NCBI GenBank assembly: GCA_035651595.1
Contig: DASRFJ010000033.1
Coordinates: 1-64,000 of the forward strand
Length of the DNA: 64,000 bases
Reading direction: 5' to 3'
Source: JAFARZ01 sp035651595
Lineage (GTDB): Bacteria; Actinomycetota; Actinomycetes; Streptosporangiales; Streptosporangiaceae
Positions within the stretch are counted from its first letter, which is position 1, and every line of letters begins with the position of its first letter. Below are positions 25,509-33,227 of this stretch, one piece after another. Both the position numbers and the translations under genes were made by a program. The notes under the pieces are model-generated. The model was not told the DNA's origin. It did not search any database and worked only from the letters and a program-made list of their open reading frames with translations.

Positions 25509-26719
25509 GTGTGCCTGCCCATGATGACGATCGCGTTGTTGCCGCCGAACGCGAAGCCGTTGTTCTGCACGATGTCCGGCCCGGCTTGCCGGGTCTGGTT
25601 GGGTACGCAATCGATCGCGCAGGCCGGGTCGGTCTCCCGGTGGTTGATCGTCGGCGGGACGAAGCGGTGCGCGATGGCCAGCGCCGCGGCAGCCGCGCCG
25701 AGCGCGCTGGCCGCGCCCATCGCGTGGCCGAGCATCGACTTCAGCCCGGTGACCGGCGGTGGGCTGTCGCCGTAGACGTCGCGGATCGCGCCGGCCTCGG
25801 TGCTGTCGTTGGCCGGCGTGCCGGTGCCGTGCGCGACGATGAGGTCCACCTCGTCCGTTTTGACGCCGGCGTCGGCCAGTGCGCGCCGCATGCAGTCCGC
25901 GACGCTGTCCCTGGTGGGCGCCGTCGGCAGGGCGGCGTCGCAGTTGAGCCCGTAGCCGAGCACCTCGGCGTAGATCCTCGCGCCGCGCCTGCGCGCGGAT
26001 TCGAAGGTCTCCAGGAGCAGAACGGCCGCGCCTTCGGCGGTGAGGATCCCGCGGCGTGCGACGTCGAACGGCCGGCAGTGGTCGGGGGCGATGAGGCCGA
26101 GGCGGTAGAACACGGTGAACGTCTTACGCGCGATCGCCTCGGCGCCACCGCACAGCGCGATCTCGGCCTCGCCGTCCCTGAGCGCGTCGAAGGCGTCGCC
26201 GATCGCGTAGTTGCCGGCCGCGCACGCGGTCGCGATCGTGCTCGTGTGCGCGTTGGGGATGGCCAGCTCGCGGGCGACCGCGGTGGCGAGCGCCGCCGCG
26301 CTGGTCTTGGCGATCAGGTTCGGGTCGAGGTGCTCCGGGCCGTTCGTCAGGGTCGCGGCGGTGAGCTGGTCGAGTTCGTGGCCGCCGCCTTCGGTAGTGC
26401 CGATCGCGATGTGGCTGTGTTTGAGGTCGTTTTCGGTCAGGTTCGCGTCGGTGATCGCCATCCGGCCCGCCGTGGCGGCGAACTGGGCGGCCCGGCTCAG
26501 CTCGTCCGGGGGTATATTGCGGAGCCAGCGCGCCGGGTCGAAGCCGGTTACCGGGCAGCCGTAGGAGTGCGCGAAGCCGGTTGTGTCGAAGGCGGTCAGC
26601 TGCGCGCGGCCCTCCCGGCCCGCGCGCAGCGCCGCCTCGAACTCCGCCGCGCCGGTGCCGATGCTGGACAGCACGCCGAGCCCGGTGACGACCACGCGGT
26701 TTTGCGGCGGGATCACCAT
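25505..26719 (-). CDS. beta-ketoacyl-ACP synthase (FabF-type ketosynthase)
   Basis: 404 residues with a complete Cys-His-His site: Cys166 in TIATACAAGNYAIG, His297 in VAHGTGTPANDS and His332 in KSMLGHAMGAA. The C-terminal NNGFAFGGNNA loop is also present. It performs decarboxylative Claisen condensation of malonyl-ACP with an acyl primer. It is flanked by overlapping genes for the acyl carrier protein (7 bp) and the KS-like partner (4 bp). This is a minimal iterative synthase without a linked ketoreductase or dehydratase, so reductive steps would come from primary metabolism or be absent. Confidence 0.93.
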   Translation of the reverse strand: MVIPPQNRVVVTGLGVLSSIGTGAAEFEAALRAGREGRAQLTAFDTTGFAHSYGCPVTGFDPARWLRNIPPDELSRAAQFAATAGRMAITDANLTENDLKHSHIAIGTTEGGGHELDQLTAATLTNGPEHLDPNLIAKTSAAALATAVARELAIPNAHTSTIATACAAGNYAIGDAFDALRDGEAEIALCGGAEAIARKTFTVFYRLGLIAPDHCRPFDVARRGILTAEGAAVLLLETFESARRRGARIYAEVLGYGLNCDAALPTAPTRDSVADCMRRALADAGVKTDEVDLIVAHGTGTPANDSTEAGAIRDVYGDSPPPVTGLKSMLGHAMGAASALGAAAAALAIAHRFVPPTINHRETDPACAIDCVPNQTRQAGPDIVQNNGFAFGGNNAIVIMGRHT

Positions 26720-26952
26720 CCCGCCGCTTCGGCGAGCACCGCCTGGATGCTGCGCACGTCGGTCATCCGCGGGATCTCGGCGGTGTCGATGCTCACCCGG
26801 AACTCCCGCTCCAGCCCGGCGAGCACGCTGACCAGCGCCAGCGAGTCGGCGTCGAGGTCCTCGACCAGCCGGCTCGTCTCGCCGATCTGGTCCGGGTCGA
26901 TCTCCAGCTCGGCGGCCACCACGTCGATGATCCGGTTCGTTACTGTCTGCAT
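26713..26952 (-). CDS. acyl carrier protein
   Basis: A 79-residue ACP. The phosphopantetheine attachment Ser is in DLDADSLALVSVL (residue 37), and the family helices are visible (IIDVVAAELEIDP, then SRLVEDLD). It overlaps the ketosynthase downstream by 7 bp and the alpha-oxoamine synthase upstream by 13 bp. This places it as the chain carrier of the same pathway rather than the general fatty acid ACP. Confidence 0.93.
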   Translation of the reverse strand: MQTVTNRIIDVVAAELEIDPDQIGETSRLVEDLDADSLALVSVLAGLEREFRVSIDTAEIPRMTDVRSIQAVLAEAAGW

Positions 26953-28136
26953 GTCACACGCTCCTTCCGCAGGGTTGATTTCCAGGTGGCCAGACCGACC
27001 TCATCGCGGATCAACGCGCAGGCGTCCAGGATCCTGGCCACATCGTCGCAGGTCAGGTCGGCGTTAACCGACAGACGCAGCGCGGAGTTGTGCAGTGCCA
27101 CCGCGGGATGCGCGAATGGCGCGCCGAACACGCCACGGGAGTCCAGCGCGGACTGGAGGCGGCACAGCCGGTCCTCGGTTCCCGGGCGCAGCGAGATGAT
27201 CTGGCTCTCGCTCGGCGTGATGTTGTAGCCAAGTACGGTGAGGCCGTCGCGGAGTTCGGCGGCGATCCGGTACAGCCGGGCGCGCCGCCGGTCGCCGCCC
27301 TGGATCAGTTCGAGCACCGTGGCGAGGCCGGCGATGTCGTGCGGCAGCAGCGTGGAGCTGAACACGGCGCTCGGTGAGTGAAACGGGACGTACCCCGCGA
27401 CCGGCGTCGCGCACGCGATCAGGCCGGCCCGGCCGGCGAACGCCTTCGCCAGGCTGGCGGTCCGGTACGCGACCCGGCGGCCGAGCCCGAGCGCGGCGGC
27501 CAGGCCCGCGCCGTGCGGCCCGACGACGCCGAGCGTGTGCGACTCGTCGGCGATCAGCTCGCTTCCGGTGGCATTCGCCAGCTCGGTAAGCTCGGTGAGC
27601 GGGCAGAAGTCGCCGGTGACGCTGTACAGCGTGTCGACCGCGATCAGCCCGGGTCCGTGCCGGTCGAGCTGGCGCGCCAGGTGCGCCGTGTCGTTGTGCG
27701 CGAACGGGACGATCCGCGCGTTCGCGGCCTGGCAGCCCGCCCACAGCGAGGCGTGCGCCGCGGCGTCGATGTACACCGGGCTGCCGGGTCTGGCGACGGA
27801 CTGGATCAGCCCGGTATTCGCGGCCCAGCCGGACTGGCACAGCAGAACGGCGGGTGCGTCGAGGAACCGGGCCAGCCGCTGCTCGAGCGTGCGCATCGGA
27901 TCGGCGTCGCCGATCAGCACGCCGGACATGAGCAGCCCGCTGCCCTGTTCGAGCATGGCCTGCGCCTGGGCCAGCGCGACCCGCGGGTGGCGCCCGAAGC
28001 CGAGGTAGTCGTTGCTCATCAGCACCAGGTCGCCGGGGCCGGGCGCCCGCCGGCCATGGAAAAGCGGACCGCCCCAGCCGGTACGCCTTCTGTCCCACGC
28101 AGCTATCCGCTCGTCAAGGTAGCCGTCGTTCAGCAC
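26940..28136 (-). CDS. CqsA-like alpha-oxoamine synthase (PLP-dependent)
   Basis: 398 residues from GTG 28136. It is a PLP enzyme of the AONS/KBL family with Schiff-base lysine K231 in TASLAKAFAGRAG, D197 and H200 in ADESHTLG, and SNDYLGF near residue 41. Several blocks (LLCQSGWAANTGL, VYIDAAAHASLW, RHGPGLIAVDTLYS, VFSSTLLPHDIAGL, ESQIISL) run parallel to Vibrio CqsA as I recall it. CqsA joins an acyl thioester to an amino acid or SAM-derived substrate to make the CAI-1 precursor aminoketone. It is the first gene of an operon with its own ACP and ketosynthase pair, so it probably takes an ACP-bound chain. No CqsS-type sensor is nearby. Confidence 0.88.
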   Translation of the reverse strand: MLNDGYLDERIAAWDRRRTGWGGPLFHGRRAPGPGDLVLMSNDYLGFGRHPRVALAQAQAMLEQGSGLLMSGVLIGDADPMRTLEQRLARFLDAPAVLLCQSGWAANTGLIQSVARPGSPVYIDAAAHASLWAGCQAANARIVPFAHNDTAHLARQLDRHGPGLIAVDTLYSVTGDFCPLTELTELANATGSELIADESHTLGVVGPHGAGLAAALGLGRRVAYRTASLAKAFAGRAGLIACATPVAGYVPFHSPSAVFSSTLLPHDIAGLATVLELIQGGDRRRARLYRIAAELRDGLTVLGYNITPSESQIISLRPGTEDRLCRLQSALDSRGVFGAPFAHPAVALHNSALRLSVNADLTCDDVARILDACALIRDEVGLATWKSTLRKERVTCRQ

Positions 28137-28481
28137 ACCCCACCCGCCCGCCTTCGCCCGCCCCCGAAGTGCGCGGTCCGTATGCGGGCCGCACCGCTCG
28201 TCGCCCTTACCACACCCGCAACTTCGATTACTCAGCGTAGCATAGCCATCACGACTTGCGGCTGGACTTCCGCGGGTTGTCGCTGGGCCGCCGCGCGGTC
28301 TGACTCCTGCGACCCGTGGGACACAAGTGCCCGCAGCGACTCCTCTTGTGTCAGAAAAAGGCGCTCTGGTAGAAAAGGCGCCAGATTCGCACCCTTTCTT
28401 AACATGAAGCACTTTTCTAACATGGGAGCGGGGCTGTTGCGGACGGCTCCCGTATTGGAACAAATCGGGTAATTGGGGCAC
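28137..28481. other. gene-free region upstream of the CqsA-like operon
   Basis: No convincing coding frame is seen between the oxoamine synthase start and the family C repeat. The stretch 28330-28420 is unusually AT-rich for this genome (GAAAAGGCGCCAGATTCGCACCC, then TTTCTTAACATGAAGCACTT), which fits a promoter region reading leftward into the operon, but no specific -10/-35 pair can be defended. Confidence 0.5.
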
Positions 28482-28565
28482 CCTATATACCCCCGCAGGG
28501 TATATAGGCATTGATCACGAAGGGTTTTGCGTGCTGGAGGGCGTACAACCCTTCACGATCATGAA
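28482..28565. repeat. family C bipartite dyad element, copy 2
   Basis: A perfect 11-bp stem (CCTATATACCC at 28482-28492, GGGTATATAGG at 28498-28508) around the loop CCGCA contains TACCC-N5-GGGTA. Two bases later a second inverted repeat follows (28511-28530 and 28541-28565) with GATCACGAAGGGTTTT opposite ACAACCCTTCACGATC. Order, spacing and sequence match 9703-9783. It lies between the CqsA-like operon and a divergent oxidoreductase gene. Confidence 0.82.
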
Positions 28566-28687
28566 TTGAGCTCTGGCCGTCACCTCGCGGGCCGCCGCAT
28601 TTATCGGGGTAAAGCGGGATATGTCCGGCAACATACCCCGGCCTCCCGGGAGCGCGGCGGGCGGGGGGTGGGGCCTAAGCTCGGGGT

Positions 28688-29671
28688 ATGGATGTGGTGC
28701 GGATCGGCACGCTGGGGTCGGCGCGGATCACCGAGGCGTCGCTGATCGGGGCGGCGCGGCAGGTGCCTGAGGTCACCGTGGCGGCTGTTGCCGCGCGGGA
28801 TCTGGCGCGGGCGGAGGCGTTCGCGCTGCGGCACGGCATCGCGGCCGCGTACGGCTCGTACGACGAACTGCTGGCGGACCCGGATATCGACGCGATCTAC
28901 AACCCGCTGCCGAACTCGCTGCACGCGCAGTGGACCCGCAAGGCGATCGCGGCCGGTAAGCATGTGCTGTGCGAGAAGCCGTTCGCGTCGAACGAGGCCG
29001 AGGCGAGGCTGGTGGCGGACGCGGCCGCGGCGTCGGACCTGGTCGTCATGGAGGCGATGCACTACCGGTATCACCCGCTGATCCAGCGGTTGACCGAGGT
29101 GGTGGACACACTCGGCCCGGTGCGCCGCATTCAGGCCTGGACGAGCTTCGTGATCGATGATCCCGCCGACATCCGGTACGACTACGCGCTGGGCGGCGGC
29201 GCGCTGATGGACGGCGGCTGCTACGCGCTGGACTGCATGCGGTTGCTCGGCGGTGATCTGGAAGTGAGCGCGGCGGTCGCGGACACCACCGGGGAAGGGC
29301 TGGTGGACATGTCGCTCGCGGCCCGGCTCAGCTTCGCCAGCGGCGCGGCCGGCTGGTTCGAGTCTGCGTTCACGCGCGACGGCGAGTTTCGCGCCGACGT
29401 CCACGTGGCATGCGAAAACGGCACCGCGTGGGTGCGCAACTTCATCCTGGCGCACGACGGCGAGCTGATGGTCACGCGCGCCGGAGAGGACACGGTGACC
29501 GACAACTCCTGGCGCAGCGGAACCGAGCTGACGACGTACGCGTGGCAGTTGCACGCGTTCGCGGCGGCGATCACGGACGGGGCGCCGGTCGTCACGTCGG
29601 CGCCGGAGGCCGCGACGACGATGCGGCTGATCGACGACGCGTACCGCGCTGCCGGGCTGCCGCCGCGATGA
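28688..29671 (+). CDS. Gfo/Idh/MocA family oxidoreductase
   Basis: 327 residues. The N-terminal Rossmann motif is IGTLGSARI, the family lysine is in VLCEKPFASNEAEA (about residues 95-108), and the C-terminal domain has GGGALMDGGCYALDCMR. These NAD(P)-dependent enzymes oxidise or reduce sugars, inositols and related compounds. It overlaps the next gene by 4 bp (ATGA). The substrate is not predictable from sequence alone. Confidence 0.92.
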   Translation: MDVVRIGTLGSARITEASLIGAARQVPEVTVAAVAARDLARAEAFALRHGIAAAYGSYDELLADPDIDAIYNPLPNSLHAQWTRKAIAAGKHVLCEKPFASNEAEARLVADAAAASDLVVMEAMHYRYHPLIQRLTEVVDTLGPVRRIQAWTSFVIDDPADIRYDYALGGGALMDGGCYALDCMRLLGGDLEVSAAVADTTGEGLVDMSLAARLSFASGAAGWFESAFTRDGEFRADVHVACENGTAWVRNFILAHDGELMVTRAGEDTVTDNSWRSGTELTTYAWQLHAFAAAITDGAPVVTSAPEAATTMRLIDDAYRAAGLPPR

Positions 29672-30951
29672 GCGCGACGGCCGAGGCGGAAGCGATCGAG
29701 TTCGCGGCGGAGCTGATCAGGTTCGACACCACCAACCGCGGCGGCGGTGACGCCAAGGAACGGCCGGCCGCGGAGTTCGTCGCCGCCAAGCTGTCGCAGG
29801 CCGGCCTGGACCCGGTGCTGCTCGAGCCGGCGCCGGGCCGCGGGAACGTGGTCGCGCGGGTGACCGGCACCGACCCGGCCGCGCCCGCCCTGCTGCTGCA
29901 CGGGCACCTCGACGTGGTGCCGGCCGCCGTCGGCGACTGGACCGTCCACCCTTTCGCCGGCGAAGTGCGCGACGGCGTGCTCTGGGGACGCGGTGCGGTC
30001 GACATGAAGAACGCCGATGCGGTGCTGCTCGCTGTCGTGCGGGACTGGGCCAGGACCGGCCGGCGCCCCGTGCGGGATATCGTGCTGGCGTTTACCGCGG
30101 ACGAGGAAGACACCGCCGAGTTCGGCGCGCGGTTCCTGGTAGAGCGGCACGCGGACCTGTTCGCGGGGTGCACCGAGGCCATCGGGGAGTCGGGCGCGTT
30201 CACGTTCCACGCCGATGGCGGGCAGCGGCTGTACCCGATCGCCTCCGCGGAACGCGGCACCGCCTGGCTGAAGCTGACCGCGTACGGCCGGGCCGGGCAC
30301 GGCGCGAAGCCGAACACGCAGAACGCGGTGACCCGGCTGGCCAGGGCCGTGACACGGATCGGCGAGCACCGGTGGCCGGAGCGGCTCATCCCGACGGTGC
30401 GGGCCGCGATCGCGGCGATCGCCGCCGCGGTGGGCGCCGATCCAGGCGCCGGTCTCGACGGGCTGGGGAGCGCGTCTGCGCTGGTGGCCGGCACGGTGCG
30501 GAACAGCGCGAACCCGACGATGCTGAGTGCCGGGTACAAGGTGAATGTGATCCCCGGCGAGGCGGTCGCGTTCGTGGACGGCCGGGTGCTGCCGGGGTTC
30601 GAGGCCGAATTCGCGGCGACCCTCGACGAGCTGTGCGGGGGCGACGTGACGTGGGAGTACGCGCATTCGGAGGTTCCGCTGGAGGCGCCGCTCGGCGCGC
30701 CGCTGGTTGACCGGATGACGGCGGCCCTGCTGGCGGAGGACCCGGCCGGCGTCGTCGTGCCGTATTGCATGACCGGCGGGACCGACGGCAAGCAGTTCGC
30801 GCGCCTCGGCATGTCGTGCTACGGGTTCACGCCGCTGGTGCTGCCGCCGGGATACGACTATTACGCGATGTTCCACGGCGTCGACGAGCGCATCCCGGTG
30901 TCCGCGCTGGCGGCCGGCGTGCGGATCATGGACCGCTTGCTGAGCGGGTGA
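29668..30951 (+). CDS. M20 family metallohydrolase (aminoacylase/carboxypeptidase type)
   Basis: 427 residues from ATG 29668. The di-metal site is complete: LLHGHLDVVP (His, Asp), WGRGAVDMKNADA (bridging Asp), AFTADEEDTAEFG (general base Glu and ligand Glu) and the final AMFHGVDE His. A dimerisation domain sits between about 190 and 310. M20 enzymes hydrolyse N-acyl amino acids, dipeptides or succinyl-DAP. It is co-transcribed with the Gfo/Idh/MocA oxidoreductase and converges on arginine deiminase. Confidence 0.92.
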   Translation: MSATAEAEAIEFAAELIRFDTTNRGGGDAKERPAAEFVAAKLSQAGLDPVLLEPAPGRGNVVARVTGTDPAAPALLLHGHLDVVPAAVGDWTVHPFAGEVRDGVLWGRGAVDMKNADAVLLAVVRDWARTGRRPVRDIVLAFTADEEDTAEFGARFLVERHADLFAGCTEAIGESGAFTFHADGGQRLYPIASAERGTAWLKLTAYGRAGHGAKPNTQNAVTRLARAVTRIGEHRWPERLIPTVRAAIAAIAAAVGADPGAGLDGLGSASALVAGTVRNSANPTMLSAGYKVNVIPGEAVAFVDGRVLPGFEAEFAATLDELCGGDVTWEYAHSEVPLEAPLGAPLVDRMTAALLAEDPAGVVVPYCMTGGTDGKQFARLGMSCYGFTPLVLPPGYDYYAMFHGVDERIPVSALAAGVRIMDRLLSG

Positions 30952-30955
30952 GACC

Positions 30956-32167
30956 TTAAGCGGGGTCGCGCTCAAGCGGGCAGGTCATGCACCGCGGACC
31001 GCCACGACCGCGGCCCAGCTCGCTGCCCGCGATCGTGATCACCTCGATGCCGTGCTTGCGCAGCATCGTGTTCGTCGCCACGTTGCGCTCGTAGCCGACG
31101 ATCACGCCGGGCGCGACGGCCAGGTAGTTGTTCCCGTCATCCCACTGCTCCCGCTCCGCGGCCCGGACGTCGGAGTTCGTGGTCAGCACCGTGACCTTGT
31201 CCACGTTGAGCACCGCGGCGACGGTATCCCACAGGCTCTCGTTCGCGGTGACCTCGAGCCGCTCGTCGCCCGGCGTCAGCGTCCACGACCGCAGCCCGGG
31301 ATCCAGGTAGGGGTACAGCACGAACGTGCCGGTGTCGATCATGGTCAGCACCGTGTCCAGGTGCATCATGGCGCGCGTGGCCGGCAGCTCGATGGCGATC
31401 ACGGCGGTGACCTGGCCGCCACGGAACAGGGCCTGGGCGAGCAGCTCGACCGCCATCGGCGTGGTCCGCTCCCCCATCCCGATCATCACCGCGCCGTTGC
31501 CGAGCACGTGCACGTCGCCGCCCTCGATGGTGGCAGGCAGGTGCCCGTCGTCGTCTCCGTCGTAGCGGGCGAAATCCGCGGTGGCGAACATCGGGTGGAA
31601 CCGGTAGATCGCCCGGCTGTGCAGCGTCTCCCGCTGCCGCGCGGCCTTGGCCATCGGGTTCACCGACACGCCCTGGTAGATCCAGCAGGATGCGTCGCGC
31701 TGGTAGAGATGATTGGGCAGCGGCGGCAGCACGAAGTCGTCCGGATGCAGCATCTCCCAGGTGAGGCCGTCCGGCCGGGCCGGATAGAGGTCCGCCCTGA
31801 GCACACCGCCGATCAGCAGCTCGGCCAGGCGGGCCGCGTCCAGGCCGTCGAACATGGCGCGTACCGGATCGGTCAGCGCGGGTCCGAGGATCTGCGGCGT
31901 GCACACCCGGTCGAGCACGAACGAGCGCGCCGCCGGCAGCTCCAGGGCTTCGGCCAGCAGCTCGCCGAAGTAGTGGACCTGGACGCCGTTGTCGCGGAGG
32001 ACCTCGGCGAAGGCGTCGTGCTCCTCCTTCGCCCGCCGCGACCACAGCACGTCGTCGAACAGCAGCTCACCCACGTTCCCCGGAGACAGCCGGTTCAGCT
32101 CCAGGCCAGGCCGGTGCACGACGACCTGACGAAGCCTGCCAACCTCGGACTGCACGCTGAACGTCAC
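30956..32167 (-). CDS. arcA: arginine deiminase
   Basis: 403 residues from GTG 32167, which gives the family start VTFSVQSEVGRLRQVVVHRPG. The catalytic Cys is near the C-terminus in RGRGGPRCMTCPLERD, the substrate loop FVLPPLPNHLYQRDAS and GGDVHVLGNGAVMIGMGERT follow the amidinotransferase fold, and MMHLDTVLTMID contains the catalytic His/Asp. It converts arginine to citrulline and ammonia. No carbamate kinase or ornithine transcarbamylase gene is adjacent, so it acts alone here, possibly in nitrogen supply or acid tolerance. Confidence 0.93.
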   Translation of the reverse strand: MTFSVQSEVGRLRQVVVHRPGLELNRLSPGNVGELLFDDVLWSRRAKEEHDAFAEVLRDNGVQVHYFGELLAEALELPAARSFVLDRVCTPQILGPALTDPVRAMFDGLDAARLAELLIGGVLRADLYPARPDGLTWEMLHPDDFVLPPLPNHLYQRDASCWIYQGVSVNPMAKAARQRETLHSRAIYRFHPMFATADFARYDGDDDGHLPATIEGGDVHVLGNGAVMIGMGERTTPMAVELLAQALFRGGQVTAVIAIELPATRAMMHLDTVLTMIDTGTFVLYPYLDPGLRSWTLTPGDERLEVTANESLWDTVAAVLNVDKVTVLTTNSDVRAAEREQWDDGNNYLAVAPGVIVGYERNVATNTMLRKHGIEVITIAGSELGRGRGGPRCMTCPLERDPA

Positions 32168-32237
32168 AGCACAGCACCTTATGTCACGGCGATCGGTCCT
32201 GGTAGCGCAGGGGATTATCCTGCTCTGCGTGGGCCGG

Positions 32238-32479
32238 ATGCCGTCGGGGACAATAACGCTCCTTTTCAGCGACATCGCGGGGTCGACTCGGCTGTGGGAA
32301 TCCGAGCCTGACGCGATGGCCGCCGCCCTGCGGCGGCACGACGGGAGGGCCGGATCCGCGAGCTCATGGGCGACGCCGCCTATGCCGCGGCCGCTAGCTC
32401 GGGCGCAGGCATGTCCCGGCGAGAGGCCCTGGAACTGGCCCTTGGGTCCGCTCTAGTGCAACAGGAGCCGGTGGGTTAA
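32238..32479 (+). pseudogene. remnant of a class III adenylate/guanylate cyclase-type regulator
   Basis: The frame at 32238 starts MPSGTITLLFSDIAGSTRLWE, the typical beginning of a class III cyclase domain, but breaks after about 38 residues. From 32352, another frame reads IRELMGDAAYAAAASSGAGMSRREALELAL and stops at 32477-32479; this is the C-terminal signature of the same large cyclase/STAND regulator family. Roughly a thousand codons between them appear to have been deleted. It is not expected to be functional. Confidence 0.72.
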
Positions 32480-32482
32480 AGT

Positions 32483-32504
32483 CTCACGAGTCACGACTCG
32501 TGAG
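32483..32504. promoter_or_regulatory. perfect dyad overlapping the ribosome site of the stress-protein gene
   Basis: CTCACGAGTC-AC-GACTCGTGAG, two perfect 10-bp arms with a 2-bp spacer. The right arm runs into the GAGGAG ribosome site (32502-32507) of the universal stress protein gene. It could be a repressor operator or, in RNA, sequester the ribosome site. Confidence 0.75.
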
Positions 32505-32513
32505 GAGCATTTG

Positions 32514-32933
32514 ATGTTCGAGACGGTAGTGGTTGGTGCGGACGGATCTCCCACCGCGGCGGAGGCCGTACGGCAAGCGATTGAGCTGGTCAAGCTCACC
32601 GGCGGCAGCCTGCACATCGTGTCCGCCTACACCCCGCACAGCCTGACGACCTCGGGCGGCGAATTCGCCAAGTCGCTCGGCTCGGACGCGCTCGCCCAGT
32701 CCCTGGTGGACGACCTCGCCTCGCGGGCATCGATCGCCGGCGTCACCGTCGCGACCCACCCGAGGCCAGGCTCCCCGGCCGACGTCATCTGCGAGGTGGC
32801 CAGCGAGGTGAAGGCCGACCTGATCATCGTCGGCAACAAGGGCATGACCGGCGCGCGCCGGATCCTGGGCAGCGTGCCCAACTCGGTCGCGCACCAAGCT
32901 CCCTGCTCCGTCCTCATCGCCGCCACCACCTGA
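32514..32933 (+). CDS. universal stress protein (UspA family)
   Basis: 139 residues from ATG 32514, six bases after GAGGAG; a TTG lies directly before it. The Usp fold begins FETVVVGADGSPTAAEA. The ATP-binding loop is IIVGNKGMTGARRILGSVPNSV (G-2x-G-9x-G-S pattern), and it ends CSVLIAATT. Single-domain ATP-binding Usp proteins act in dormancy and stress responses in actinobacteria. It is preceded by a perfect dyad that probably governs its expression and followed by a family A palindrome. Confidence 0.93.
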   Translation: MFETVVVGADGSPTAAEAVRQAIELVKLTGGSLHIVSAYTPHSLTTSGGEFAKSLGSDALAQSLVDDLASRASIAGVTVATHPRPGSPADVICEVASEVKADLIIVGNKGMTGARRILGSVPNSVAHQAPCSVLIAATT

Positions 32934-32939
32934 CCCGCG

Positions 32940-33150
32940 AAGTCAGCCTGCGTTTGCGCCGTGTCGCGTGCGCTTGCCATGCAGGCCGCCCGCAATGCCC
33001 CTATTGCCCGATACGTTCGGCGGCGACTCTGTATTCGTAGGCGGTTCGAAATTATTGCGGACACTTACCCCCCCAAATCGGGGGGGTAAGTGTCCGCAAT
33101 AATGTGGCGCGCCTGTCGGAGCGCCCGGAATGGGCCAGATGTCCCGAATC
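32940..33150. repeat. family A element, copy A3, with perfect 24-bp palindrome
   Basis: Arms at 33051-33074 and 33080-33103 are perfect reverse complements (24 of 24) around the 5-nt loop AAATC. Each arm contains TTGCGGACACTTACCCC. Flanks match other copies: TGCGTTTGCGCCGTGTCG and CCGCCCGCAATGC on the left, GGCGCGCCTGTCGGAGCG on the right. It lies between convergent genes (stress protein and lysyl-tRNA synthetase), so its RNA hairpin could also terminate both. It has no T tract. Confidence 0.85.
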
Positions 33151-33227
33151 GGTGGCGTGGGGCGCGGGCGGCCCGCCGAGGCGGGCGTGGGGCGCGGGCA
33201 GCCGGACTCCGCGCGGGCGCGGCGCCA

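Noticed and set aside
23580..25775. A 731-codon forward frame across the MBL-hydrolase and the ketosynthase-like genes
   Set aside because: It runs partly in another frame of a real forward gene and partly antisense to real reverse genes, with no recognisable domain.
26940..28511. A longer CqsA-like protein starting near 28511
   Set aside because: The extra 125 residues would include the family C repeat and unconserved sequence; GTG 28136 matches the family N-terminus.
33051..33103. Family A palindromes as CRISPR repeats
   Set aside because: Copies are thousands of bases apart, with no regular spacers and no cas genes in the window.
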